Shown here: in pieces, positions 8,402 to 16,224 of the stretch
Layout: the number at the start of each line of letters is the position of its first letter
Position numbering within the stretch: the stretch's first letter is position 1
Assembly (NCBI GenBank): GCA_035645695.1
Contig: DASQMC010000037.1
Coordinates: 1 to 64,000, forward strand
Origin: JAIVJZ01 sp035645695
Lineage (GTDB): Bacteria; Acidobacteriota; Blastocatellia; Pyrinomonadales; Pyrinomonadaceae
Direction of reading: 5' to 3'
Length of the DNA stretch: 64,000 nt
Program-made: the position numbers and the translations under genes
The notes under the pieces: model-generated
The model's input: the letters and a program-made list of their open reading frames with translations, nothing else
Databases searched by the model: none
Told to the model about the DNA's origin: nothing

Positions 8402-8632
8402 TTAACTCCCCATTGCTTTGTATATGAGCGGCTCGCGGATCACTTCGTCGCCGTCGGTTCCGATCAAGGTCAATGCCTGATTCGCCTCGAGCACCGTTTC
8501 GACGGCATCGCGCAAATTGCTGCGCGCCTCGGCGAGCGTTGCGCCCTGCGTGCTGACGCCGGGCAATTCTTCTACGAAGCCGACGTAGCCTTCCGGCACT
8601 TTCAGGTAGACGGCGTTGAACGTCCTCTCCAT
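8402..8632 (-). CDS. HicB-like antitoxin domain protein
   Basis: A 76-residue protein with the HicB partial RNase-H-like fold: YLKVPEGYVGFVEELPGVSTQGATLAEARSNL is split over residues 9-40, with the EELPGVSTQG motif clear. No C-terminal HTH or RHH extension is present. No HicA toxin is adjacent, so it is an orphan or has another partner. It starts 11 bases after the MoxR-type ATPase stop with GGAG upstream, so it is probably in that operon. Confidence 0.82.
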   Translation of the reverse strand: MERTFNAVYLKVPEGYVGFVEELPGVSTQGATLAEARSNLRDAVETVLEANQALTLIGTDGDEVIREPLIYKAMGS

Positions 8633-8643
8633 TTTCGGACTCC

Positions 8644-10113
8644 TTAGCTGAAGCGTCCCGTCTCGGTCAGGTCGTCATAGATCATACCGCGACGATCTTT
8701 CTTGGCCTTGGTGGCGGCCGTGTAACCGCCTTCCTCGTTGCGGCTGATCTTGTTGCGGGCGTAGAGACCTTCGAGGGCAAACTCGCAGGCGGCGATGAGT
8801 TGGGCTTCGTCCGTGCGTTTGAAGTCGAAGGGGATCGTGACCGTGTCGATGAGTTCGGGCACGGCTTCGAGGAGCGTGACGCACTCGGCGGCCGAGGCCG
8901 TGTCGGCGAGGCGCAGGTTGTTGCCTTCGTCGAACCAGCGGACGGCGGCGTTGAAGTCGATGCCGACGAAGTAGCCTTCGTGAATCTCCCCGGCGGCGCG
9001 TTTGATCAGGTCTTTGGCGATGCGGCCTGCGCCCACCTGCTCGCCTTCGTATTCGAGTTCCATCTTGCCGGTCATCGAAGGCAGGGCGGCGTAAATGTCT
9101 GAGATGCGCGGGACGATCTCGTCTTCGCCGGTCAGGAGCGCGCGGCGTTCGGCGTTCGAGACGACGGATTCCATGACGGTGATCGGGAGACGCTGCGAGA
9201 CGCCGGAGCGTTTGTCTATGCGCTGGTCGTCGCGCGCCTCGAAGGCGATCTGCTCGATGAGTTCGCGTATGAAGTCGGGGACGCGCACGGTCGCGTCGAA
9301 GCCTTCGCGCTTCGTCCAGGCTTCCTGCCGTGTGATCTCGACGCCGAGTTGGAGGTCTGCCGGGTAGTGCGTCGAGACTTCCGCGCCGATACGATCTTTG
9401 AGCGGCGTGATGATCTTGCCGCGCGCCGTGTAGTCTTCCGGGTTGGCCGAGAAGACGAGCATCACGTCCAACTGCAAGCGCACCGGATAGCCTTTGATCT
9501 GCACGTCGCCCTCCTGCATGATGTTGAAGAGGCCGACCTGAATCTTGCCCGCGAGATCGGGCAGTTCGTTGATGGCGAAGATGCCGCGATTGGCGCGGGG
9601 CAGCAGGCCGTAGTGGATCGTGAGTTCGTCGCTCAGCAGATGCCCGCCCTTAGCGGCCTTGATCGGGTCAACGTCGCCGATGATGTCGGCGACGGTCACG
9701 TCGGGCGTGGCGAGTTTTTCGACGAAGCGCGCGTCTCTCTCAACCCACGCTATCGGCGTCTCGTCGCCCGACTCGGCGATAACCTGACGACCGTACGCGC
9801 TGATGGGGCGAAACGGATCGTCGTTGACTTCCGAACCGGCGATGACGGGAATACGTTCGTCGAGCAGGTTCGTCAACTGGCGAATGATGCGGCTCTTGGC
9901 TTGGCCGCGCAGGCCGAGCAGGATCAGGTTGTGTCGCGCGAGGATGGCGTTCGTGATCTGCGGCACGACCGTCTCGTCGTAACCGAGTATGCCGGGGAAC
10001 AGACGCTCGCCCGCGCGCAGTTTCGCGATGAGGTTAGCGCGCAGTTCGTCTTTAACGCTGCGCACTCCGTAGTTTTGCCGCTTCAACTCGCCTAAAGTTT
10101 TTGCCTGTGTCAT
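8644..10113 (-). CDS. MoxR/ChlI-like AAA+ ATPase
   Basis: A 489-residue ATPase. Walker A is GLRGQAKS (about 67-74), a variant seen in this subgroup; the Walker B/sensor region includes GIFAINELPDLAGKIQVGL, followed by LVFSANPEDYTARGKIITPL, the magnesium-chelatase-I-like stretch. With VWA partners such ATPases remodel or load metal into client proteins. The partner VWA gene lies downstream on the same strand, separated by the HicB and toxin-antitoxin block. The client is unknown. Confidence 0.87.
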   Translation of the reverse strand: MTQAKTLGELKRQNYGVRSVKDELRANLIAKLRAGERLFPGILGYDETVVPQITNAILARHNLILLGLRGQAKSRIIRQLTNLLDERIPVIAGSEVNDDPFRPISAYGRQVIAESGDETPIAWVERDARFVEKLATPDVTVADIIGDVDPIKAAKGGHLLSDELTIHYGLLPRANRGIFAINELPDLAGKIQVGLFNIMQEGDVQIKGYPVRLQLDVMLVFSANPEDYTARGKIITPLKDRIGAEVSTHYPADLQLGVEITRQEAWTKREGFDATVRVPDFIRELIEQIAFEARDDQRIDKRSGVSQRLPITVMESVVSNAERRALLTGEDEIVPRISDIYAALPSMTGKMELEYEGEQVGAGRIAKDLIKRAAGEIHEGYFVGIDFNAAVRWFDEGNNLRLADTASAAECVTLLEAVPELIDTVTIPFDFKRTDEAQLIAACEFALEGLYARNKISRNEEGGYTAATKAKKDRRGMIYDDLTETGRFS

Positions 10114-10241
10114 TACTTTAAAATTACTTCCCTCTTCGTTCGGATGATTGCCCAGGTTTTAGTTGCGGGCGACGAACGACGCCGCCGCTGTAGTCGCGTT
10201 GTTCATCACCTGAGATAAGGCGACGCGCGACCGGCCGGGTT

Positions 10242-11837
10242 TCAGGAACCCGCCGACTCGTCGCTCCCTTCGCCCCCGGTCGCGACGAAACTACCGTCCG
10301 TCGTTCGCACGACGAGATTGTCCGCTTCGAGTTTTTCCAGATGCGCGAGCACGGCGCGCTCGGCCAGCGCGTGCGCTTTCGGGTTCACGTCCGTGTAGAC
10401 GCGCCGGACGATCTCTTGCGGCGAACGCGCGCCCGCGCAGACGGCCTGGAGGATGTTGCGCTCGCGTTCGAGCCGGTGCGCGATGTATTCCTCGATCTTC
10501 GCGCGCGGCGCGGCGACCGCCGGGCCGTGGCCGCCGAAGAGAACTTTCACGTGCGGCAGGAGCGCGCGATAGCGTTCGAGCGACGCGAGATAATCGCGCA
10601 CGTTGCCCTCGGGCGGGTCGATCAGCACCGAGCCGAGGCCGACAATGTTGTCGCCCGTGATGAGCGCGCCCGTTCCTGCTTCGTAAAAGCTGAGATGGCC
10701 GCGCGTGTGCCCCGGCGTGTGCATCGCGCGAAGGGCGAGAGCGGGGTCGCCCGCGAGTTCGATCACGTCTCCGTCTTCGATGAAGCGGTCGACCGGAACC
10801 TGACCGCGCAAACTCTCCGCCGTCAGACGGTGCGCGGCCACCGGCACGCCGCCGCCGAGATGTCGCAGGAGCGCGCCCGTGCCCGCGACGTGATCCGGGT
10901 GATGGTGCGTCAGGATGATCTCGCGGACGGTGCGGCCTTCCGCCGCGAGTTCGTCCATGCAGGCGGCGAGGGCGGCCTGTTCGTCTTCGTAGGGCGAGCC
11001 GGGGTCGAGTATGACGACCTCGCCGCCGCGGCCGACGATGTAACAGTTGGTGTGCGTGGCGGGCGGCCTCGTCGGCGTGCGCAGGGGGAAACAGATGAAG
11101 CCGGGCATGAATTCGATGCGGCGCACGGGCTGGCGTCGCGCTTGCGGCACGCTCAACAGACGCGCGACCGTCTCTTCCGTCAGGCCGTCGCTCAAAACTC
11201 TCAGGGCGTGCAGCACGGGCGGCGCGACGAGCGCACGGGAGCGCGTCCAACGATTGACCGCATCCGTCGCACGCGTCCACTCGCCGTCTTCAAACTCGGT
11301 CGTGTGCACGCGCGGCTCTTGCCTGCGCGGGCAGCGCACGAGGAAGAACCATGTGTCGAAGCGGCGCGGACTGAAGGGAGGCGTCACCCAACGCCCGGCG
11401 AAAGTGAAATCGCGCGCGTCGAGGCTGAGTCCGTAGTGCGCGAGCAATTGCGGAAACGTCATGCGCCCGGAGGTGAGATCGTCCAAGACGGAGGCGAGTT
11501 GGCCTTTCGTCAAAGCGTCCGCGCCGCGCGCGACGAGCACGCCGAGTTCTTCAAACAACTCGCGCGCGGCGCAGGCGATCATCGACGCGGTTTCGGCGTC
11601 GGCCGCATTTTCGACCGGCGTCGCGGCGTCTTCCGCGTCGCGCTGCCCGCCGGGGAAAGCGTGGAAGCCGCCGAGGAAGGCCATCGCCGCGCCGCGCCGC
11701 GCCCAGAAGACTTGCGGCACTCGCTCGCCGCCTTCCGCTTCGCGCACGAGGATTACGGCGGCGGCGTCTTTCGGCACGGCGTCGGCTCTGCCGCGCGACG
11801 CGTCGGCCGTCGTAGTTTGCGATTCGTTGAGAGACAT
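10242..11837 (-). CDS. Nudix hydrolase fused to MBL-fold hydrolase
   Basis: A 531-residue two-domain protein. Residues 24-220 resemble a Nudix domain: GGFHAFPGGQRDAED, then the helix AARELFEELGV (91-100) with the metal-binding glutamates. Residues 240-500 are a metallo-beta-lactamase fold with HHHPDH at 311-316, HTPGHTRGH and a GGHGP motif, followed by a small winged-helix C-terminus, as in LACTB2-like hydrolases. I infer a hydrolase acting on nucleotide/CoA and ester or RNA bonds; the substrates are unknown. No signal peptide is visible. Confidence 0.87.
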   Translation of the reverse strand: MSLNESQTTTADASRGRADAVPKDAAAVILVREAEGGERVPQVFWARRGAAMAFLGGFHAFPGGQRDAEDAATPVENAADAETASMIACAARELFEELGVLVARGADALTKGQLASVLDDLTSGRMTFPQLLAHYGLSLDARDFTFAGRWVTPPFSPRRFDTWFFLVRCPRRQEPRVHTTEFEDGEWTRATDAVNRWTRSRALVAPPVLHALRVLSDGLTEETVARLLSVPQARRQPVRRIEFMPGFICFPLRTPTRPPATHTNCYIVGRGGEVVILDPGSPYEDEQAALAACMDELAAEGRTVREIILTHHHPDHVAGTGALLRHLGGGVPVAAHRLTAESLRGQVPVDRFIEDGDVIELAGDPALALRAMHTPGHTRGHLSFYEAGTGALITGDNIVGLGSVLIDPPEGNVRDYLASLERYRALLPHVKVLFGGHGPAVAAPRAKIEEYIAHRLERERNILQAVCAGARSPQEIVRRVYTDVNPKAHALAERAVLAHLEKLEADNLVVRTTDGSFVATGGEGSDESAGS

Positions 11838-11977
11838 ACTTCGGGTGAAAACTCGTCTACGCGAGAGCCGTTTAACGCGCCCTGAAAATTTATGCTCTGT
11901 CGTCCACGGGAGTGTGGGAAGTATAGCATCCGGAGGAAGGCAAAAGTAAAAAGGGGGAAGTCGGAAACCAAATCTAT

Positions 11978-12215
11978 GAAGCCGTTTGAAAAGTAACCTT
12001 GCTGTTGTCCCGGAGGGACGATTGAGAATAGCCCGGCGATTTATCGCCGGGGATCATGAACGTTAATTTAGATAGAGTCCCGTAGGGACGTTTGAATGTT
12101 CATTACAATTCAATCGTCCCTGCGGGACTCTCACATTATCTTTCAACTTATCCCCGGCCATAAATGGCCGGACTATTAGCAATCGTCCCTGTCGGGACTT
12201 CGTTCAAACGGCTTC
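11978..12215. repeat. MITE-like element of two inverted REP-like units
   Basis: 13-base terminal inverted repeats (GAAGCCGTTTGAA at 11978-11990, TTCAAACGGCTTC at 12203-12215) enclose two roughly 95-base units in opposite orientation (12007-12100 and 12102-12198). Each unit has two GTCCC..GGGAC hairpins flanking a CCGGCGATTTATCGCCGG-type hairpin. No transposase is present. This resembles REP pairs mobilised by RAYT (Y1) transposases. Confidence 0.75.
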
Positions 12216-12219
12216 CATA

Positions 12220-12272
12220 AAGGCAAAAGCGAAGCGGGTCACAACTGATGTTTCCCGCTTCGCTTTTGCCTT
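12220..12272. terminator. Bidirectional terminator hairpin after htrA
   Basis: A perfect 19-base inverted repeat (AAGGCAAAAGCGAAGCGGG, 12220-12238, with 12254-12272) flanks a 15-base loop, 18 bases past the end of the HtrA gene. The AGGCAAAAGCG word recurs in the hairpin at 33114-33160. Confidence 0.8.
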
Positions 12273-12290
12273 CTTACTTGTGAGACGCCT

Positions 12291-13838
12291 TTACGCGCGC
12301 GGCCTGACGGTGAGGAAGATCGTGTTGCCGCGACGGTTGATGAGCAGGAGAGCGGGACGCGCGCCCGCGCGCCCGATTGCCGCCGTCAAGTCCGCGCTCG
12401 AACGCACGGGCTGGCGGTTGGCCTGCACGATCACGTCGCCGCGCTGGATTCCCGCCACGGCGGCCGGGCCGTTGGGGTCAACCTCGGCCACGGCCACGCC
12501 CTGCGTGCCCGGCTGCAACTCGAACTCGCGCGCGAGTTCGGGCGTGAGCGGCTGCAAGCGGACGCCGAGTTTTCCGGTCGTTGCGCCCGCACCGTCGCCG
12601 CCCCCTTCGGAGCCGCCTTGATCGCCGTCGCGCCGCGCCGTCTGCGTAAACTCGCCGAGCGTCGCGCGCATCTGCTGTTCGCGCCCCTCGCGGACGACCG
12701 TCAGCGTTACCTCCGTGCCCGGCGCGGTGCTGGCGATGCGGTTGCGCAGGGAATTAACGTCGTAGACGGGCGCGCCGCCGACGGCCGTGATCACGTCGCC
12801 CTGTTTCAGACCGGCGCGCTCGCCCGCGCTGTTCGGCGTGACCGCGCCGATGATGACGCCGCGCACTTCCTTCAAGTCGAGGCTGGCGGCGATGTCCGAC
12901 GTGACTTCCTGAATCTGCACGCCGAGTTGGCCGCGACGCACCTTGCCGCCTTTGACCAACTGCTCCATCACGCCCTTCGCCATGTTCGACGGGATGGCGA
13001 AACCGATGCCGATGCTGCCGCCGGTGGGCGACAGGATTTGTGAATTGATGCCGATCAGTTCGCCGTTCGTGTTGACGAGCGCGCCGCCGGAGTTGCCGCG
13101 ATTGATCGGCGCATCGGTCTGGATGAAATTGGCGAAGCTGCCGTCGCCGACGCCGGAAGTCGTGCGCTCTTTGGCCGAGATGATACCGGCTGTGACGGTC
13201 TGGCCGATGCCGAGCGGGTTGCCGACGGCGAGCGCCATGTCGCCGACGCGCACCTTGTCGGAATCGCCGAGCGGCAAGACCGGCAGGTTCGACGCATCCA
13301 CCTTCAACACGGCGAGGTCGGACGGCGGATCAGACCCGACGATCTTCGCGATGAGCACGCGGCGGTCTGTGAGTTCGACCCTGATCTCGTCCGCGCCGTC
13401 AACCACGTGATGATTCGTCAGCAGGTAACCGTCCGCCGTGACGATGACGCCCGAACCCAATCCCTCTTCGCGGCGCGGCGTCTGCGGCATGTTCGGCATG
13501 CGCTGGCCGAAAAACTCTCGGAACATGGGATCGTCCATGAAAGGGTGCTGCTGCGCCGCGCGACCGCGCCGCTCGGAGCGCACCGTGACGACCGCCGGGG
13601 CGACGCGCGCCACAACGTCGGCGTAAGAATTTTGCTGCCCCGCCGAGGCAGCGACGGCCGCATTCGGCGTCGCCGTGTTCGGCGCGAAATTAAGCTGCGG
13701 GTTGTTCATCTCCGTCGCCTTCGACCCGACCGAATTGCACCCGACCATGACGAACGACACGACCAGCGCACAGGCCAGCCGCGCCAAACGTCCGGCGCCG
13801 CGCCGCGCCGCGTGTGTGGCAGTGATTCCGTTGTTCAT
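12291..13838 (-). CDS. HtrA/DegP-family serine protease lipoprotein
   Basis: A 515-residue envelope protease for protein quality control. A lipobox (VMVGC, Cys34) suggests a lipid-anchored form. The trypsin-like domain carries His144 (TNHHVVDG), Asp174 (SDLAVLK) and Ser250 (RGNSGGAL). Two PDZ domains follow (about 300-395 and 415-510; GVIIGAVTPNSAGERAGLKQ and GVAVAEVDPNGPAAVAGIQR). Length and architecture fit DegP/DegQ; lipidation is less usual. It is probably transcribed alone. Confidence 0.93.
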   Translation of the reverse strand: MNNGITATHAARRGAGRLARLACALVVSFVMVGCNSVGSKATEMNNPQLNFAPNTATPNAAVAASAGQQNSYADVVARVAPAVVTVRSERRGRAAQQHPFMDDPMFREFFGQRMPNMPQTPRREEGLGSGVIVTADGYLLTNHHVVDGADEIRVELTDRRVLIAKIVGSDPPSDLAVLKVDASNLPVLPLGDSDKVRVGDMALAVGNPLGIGQTVTAGIISAKERTTSGVGDGSFANFIQTDAPINRGNSGGALVNTNGELIGINSQILSPTGGSIGIGFAIPSNMAKGVMEQLVKGGKVRRGQLGVQIQEVTSDIAASLDLKEVRGVIIGAVTPNSAGERAGLKQGDVITAVGGAPVYDVNSLRNRIASTAPGTEVTLTVVREGREQQMRATLGEFTQTARRDGDQGGSEGGGDGAGATTGKLGVRLQPLTPELAREFELQPGTQGVAVAEVDPNGPAAVAGIQRGDVIVQANRQPVRSSADLTAAIGRAGARPALLLINRRGNTIFLTVRPRA

Positions 13839-13970
13839 ATTTTTTGCACCTCTATGTTGTTAAAAAAATTGTCCGTATTTTTAGTTGATCTAACGCAGGT
13901 CAACCGGCTTTCGATTGTCTGTTATTTAGATACGATCACGGGGGCGCGCGGTTGCGTTAAGAATGTAAAA

Positions 13971-14648
13971 TTACTGTTGCGGCGGCCAGTATTCCTCGCT
14001 CTCGGGGGCGGCGGCGGGCGACGCGGCGGCCATGCGTGGGGGATTGGCCGTGGCGACGCCGCTTGCGCCCGCCTCCTGACCCTGTTGCCGAGCCTGTGTG
14101 TTGTTGACGACAACTTCCGTGATCAGTTTCGTGTTCGGGATGACGATGAGCCGCCCGTCGTGGGCGCGCACGAGAGTGTCGCGCATACGGATCGTTTCAA
14201 TCCTGCCCTCGTACTCGCCCATCCTGATCTGATCGCCGATGTTGAACGGGCGATAGAGGAGCAGCATGATGCCGGAGAGCAAATTCGAGAGCACATCTTT
14301 CAGGGCGAAGCCGAGCGCGAACCCGGTCAGGCCGAGTCCGGTGACGAGCGCGCTCACGTTCATGCCCGTCGCGCCGAGAGCCGTGATCGTGCCGAAGATG
14401 AGAATGCCGTAGTAATAAACCCTCGACAGCAACAGGACGACGCCCGTGTCCGCGCGCACGCGCGGCGCGGCCAGAGCGATGACGCGCCGCCCCACCGCCG
14501 CCACGATCCAGAAGACGAGAAAGACGAGCACGCCCCGGAACATGCCCGGCAAAGCGCGCAGCAGGCTGTTGTGCAACTCCGTGAAAACTTCCGTGAGTGT
14601 GGCCGGAGTTTTCGGCGAAGGGGCGGGCGTGGGTTGCTGGAGAAACAT
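13971..14648 (-). CDS. MscS-type mechanosensitive channel
   Basis: A 225-residue inner-membrane channel. Membrane helices lie at about 35-55, 75-95 and 100-120, with the pore-helix Gly/Ala pattern GLGLTGFALGFALKDVLSNL, then the beta domain (FNIGDQIRMGEYEGRIETIR) and a Pro/Ala-rich tail. I start at ATG 14648 (MFLQQPTPAP): the 32 residues the open frame adds upstream are translation of the adjacent repeat (IDSMKKWINES, FIVPRSSF). It is shorter than E. coli MscS, mostly in the cytoplasmic part. Confidence 0.85.
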   Translation of the reverse strand: MFLQQPTPAPSPKTPATLTEVFTELHNSLLRALPGMFRGVLVFLVFWIVAAVGRRVIALAAPRVRADTGVVLLLSRVYYYGILIFGTITALGATGMNVSALVTGLGLTGFALGFALKDVLSNLLSGIMLLLYRPFNIGDQIRMGEYEGRIETIRMRDTLVRAHDGRLIVIPNTKLITEVVVNNTQARQQGQEAGASGVATANPPRMAAASPAAAPESEEYWPPQQ

Positions 14649-14649
14649 A

Positions 14650-14790
14650 AGCAGAACGCGGAACGATGAACGCGGAACGATGAACTGAAGGAAGATTGAT
14701 TCATTGATCCATTTCTTCATTGAATCAATGAACCGATGAATCAATGAATCAATCCTTTCACTTCATCGTTCCTCGTTCCTACTTCATACT
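14650..14790. repeat. Composite word-repeat palindrome (two words)
   Basis: Outer arms use the family A word (GAACGCGGAACGATGAAC, answered by TTCATCGTTCCTCGTTCC). Nested inside is a palindrome of a second word (GATTCATTGATTCATCGG type). The gap lies between two minus-strand genes. Confidence 0.8.
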
Positions 14791-14793
14791 TTC

Positions 14794-15486
14794 TTACTCG
14801 TCGTTCTGGTAGCGGAACCGTTCGCCGTCGCGCCCGTTCCAGGGAACGCCGCGCATGTGGTAGCCGCCCTCTTCCCAGAAGCCCGCGCGGTCTTCGGCGA
14901 GAAAGCGCAAGCCCTTAATCCACTTGGCGGACTTCCATGCGTAGAGTTGCGGGATGATGAGGCGCGCGGGGCCGCCGTGCTCGGGCGGGATCGGCCGCCC
15001 GTCGTGCGACCACGCGACGAGCGAATCTTCGGCGAGGAAGTATTCGACGGGCACGTTCGTCGTCCACCCGTGATCGTAGGCGAGCGCGACGACGTATTTC
15101 GCTTCCGGTTTGATGCCGGCGAGCCTCGCCAGTTCGCGCGTCGCCACCCCGCCCCACACGTTGTCTAGGCGCGACCAGCGCGTCACGCAATGAAAGTCCG
15201 CGTAAACCTTCGTCGCGGGCAAGGCCAGGAATTCATCGAGCGACCACGCGAGCGGGCGCTCGACCAGACCTTCGATCTCAAACTTCCAGTTCGCCAGATC
15301 GATGTCGGGCGTGCCGTAGGCGTCGAGCACCGGCCACTTGCGCGTGCGCGTCTGGCCGGGCGGCATGCGGTTCTCGCGCCGCGTGTCGGGGCTGATGACG
15401 GCCACCTCGCCCGCCAACGCTTCCGCCGGGCGCGGGTCTTCGCGCTGGTAATCCTCGTCTCTCATCAAGCCGCTCAGGAAACCCAT
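14794..15486 (-). CDS. Sulfite-oxidase-like molybdopterin oxidoreductase
   Basis: A 230-residue enzyme of the sulfite oxidase/YedY fold. The Mo-ligating cysteine is visible in DFHCVTRWS (about residue 98), with GVATRELARLAG and HGGPARLIIPQLYAWKSAKW following. There is no Tat signal or haem domain, so it is probably a cytoplasmic stand-alone Mo domain. The substrate is unknown. Its cofactor needs the pathway that begins with moaA (59148-60155). Confidence 0.88.
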   Translation of the reverse strand: MGFLSGLMRDEDYQREDPRPAEALAGEVAVISPDTRRENRMPPGQTRTRKWPVLDAYGTPDIDLANWKFEIEGLVERPLAWSLDEFLALPATKVYADFHCVTRWSRLDNVWGGVATRELARLAGIKPEAKYVVALAYDHGWTTNVPVEYFLAEDSLVAWSHDGRPIPPEHGGPARLIIPQLYAWKSAKWIKGLRFLAEDRAGFWEEGGYHMRGVPWNGRDGERFRYQNDE

Positions 15487-15498
15487 AACACCTCAAAA

Positions 15499-15595
15499 CA
15501 GTGACAGGTGACAGGTGACAGGTGACAGGTGACAAGTTAAAGAAGGAAAGTCTTGATTCTTTAACTTGTCACTTGTTACCTGTCACCTGTCACTT
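15499..15595. repeat. Word-repeat palindrome, GTGACAG word
   Basis: Five or so tandem GGTGACA units lead into a perfect 16-base stem (15529-15544 with 15557-15572, GTGACAAGTTAAAGAA) with a 12-base loop, then complementary TGTCACC units. It lies between two minus-strand genes. Confidence 0.88.
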
Positions 15596-16024
15596 CTTCG
15601 TCGCACGCTCCGCCAGATTCATCAACTCGTCGGGCATCCACTTGTTCACGCCTTTGGCGAGCGGCTCGCGTATGCCGACGCTGCGGTCGTGCCATTCGTC
15701 GGCCGCTCCGCCGTGGCCGCGTTCGCGCTCGTAGCCGTCGGTCAGGTCGAGGCTGAGCGTGATGCCGTCGACCACGTCTTTCCAGTCCTCGCGTTGGATG
15801 CCGCGCAAAACGAGCGAGAGACCGGCCGACCAGTCCTCCTCGGGCGCGCGCGCGTCCTGTTCGGGGATCGTCAGGTTATAGACGGGCGGAAACGCTTTGC
15901 CCTTGTACTCGCGCACGAGTTGCGCCTTCAAATCCTTGAGCGTCATGTCGGGACGCTCTCGCCGGATCGCCTGTGCGCGGCGAAAAATGTCAGCCACGCT
16001 CGCCTGCTTCTCTTGTTCTGCCAT
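15590..16024 (-). CDS. Hypothetical protein, 144 residues
   Basis: I do not recognise this protein. It opens with a helical, charged segment (SVADIFRRAQAIRRERPDMT, LKDLKAQLVREYKG), followed by FPPVYNLTIPEQDARAPEEDW and WKDVVDGITLSLDLTDGYER. It has no signal peptide or cysteines, so is probably cytoplasmic. Its last codons abut the GTGACAG repeat. Confidence 0.7.
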   Translation of the reverse strand: MAEQEKQASVADIFRRAQAIRRERPDMTLKDLKAQLVREYKGKAFPPVYNLTIPEQDARAPEEDWSAGLSLVLRGIQREDWKDVVDGITLSLDLTDGYERERGHGGAADEWHDRSVGIREPLAKGVNKWMPDELMNLAERATKK

Positions 16025-16224
16025 CGTGTTTGTAGCCTCTCGGTTTTGCCCTTAACTTACACGCCCGCCGCGAGAATCACAACCCTCGAACCCATGCGTG
16101 CGCCGGACACCCGGCCGCCACAATTTCGCCATTCAAAGTTGATCCTTCAACGCTCCGTCTCCCCGCGCGGCCTGTGTTATCGTTCGTCGTTCGTTAGTTA
16201 GAAGAGAGCGAGGTTCAATTCAAG

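Noticed and set aside
14649..14744. Upstream extension of the MscS gene (MIHRFIDSMKK start)
   Set aside because: The added residues are translation of intergenic repeat words and do not belong to the family.
15499..15595. Palindromes as simple intrinsic terminators
   Set aside because: Termination may occur, but perfect 24-33 bp arms made of tandem words, without T-runs and also between same-strand genes, need a further explanation.
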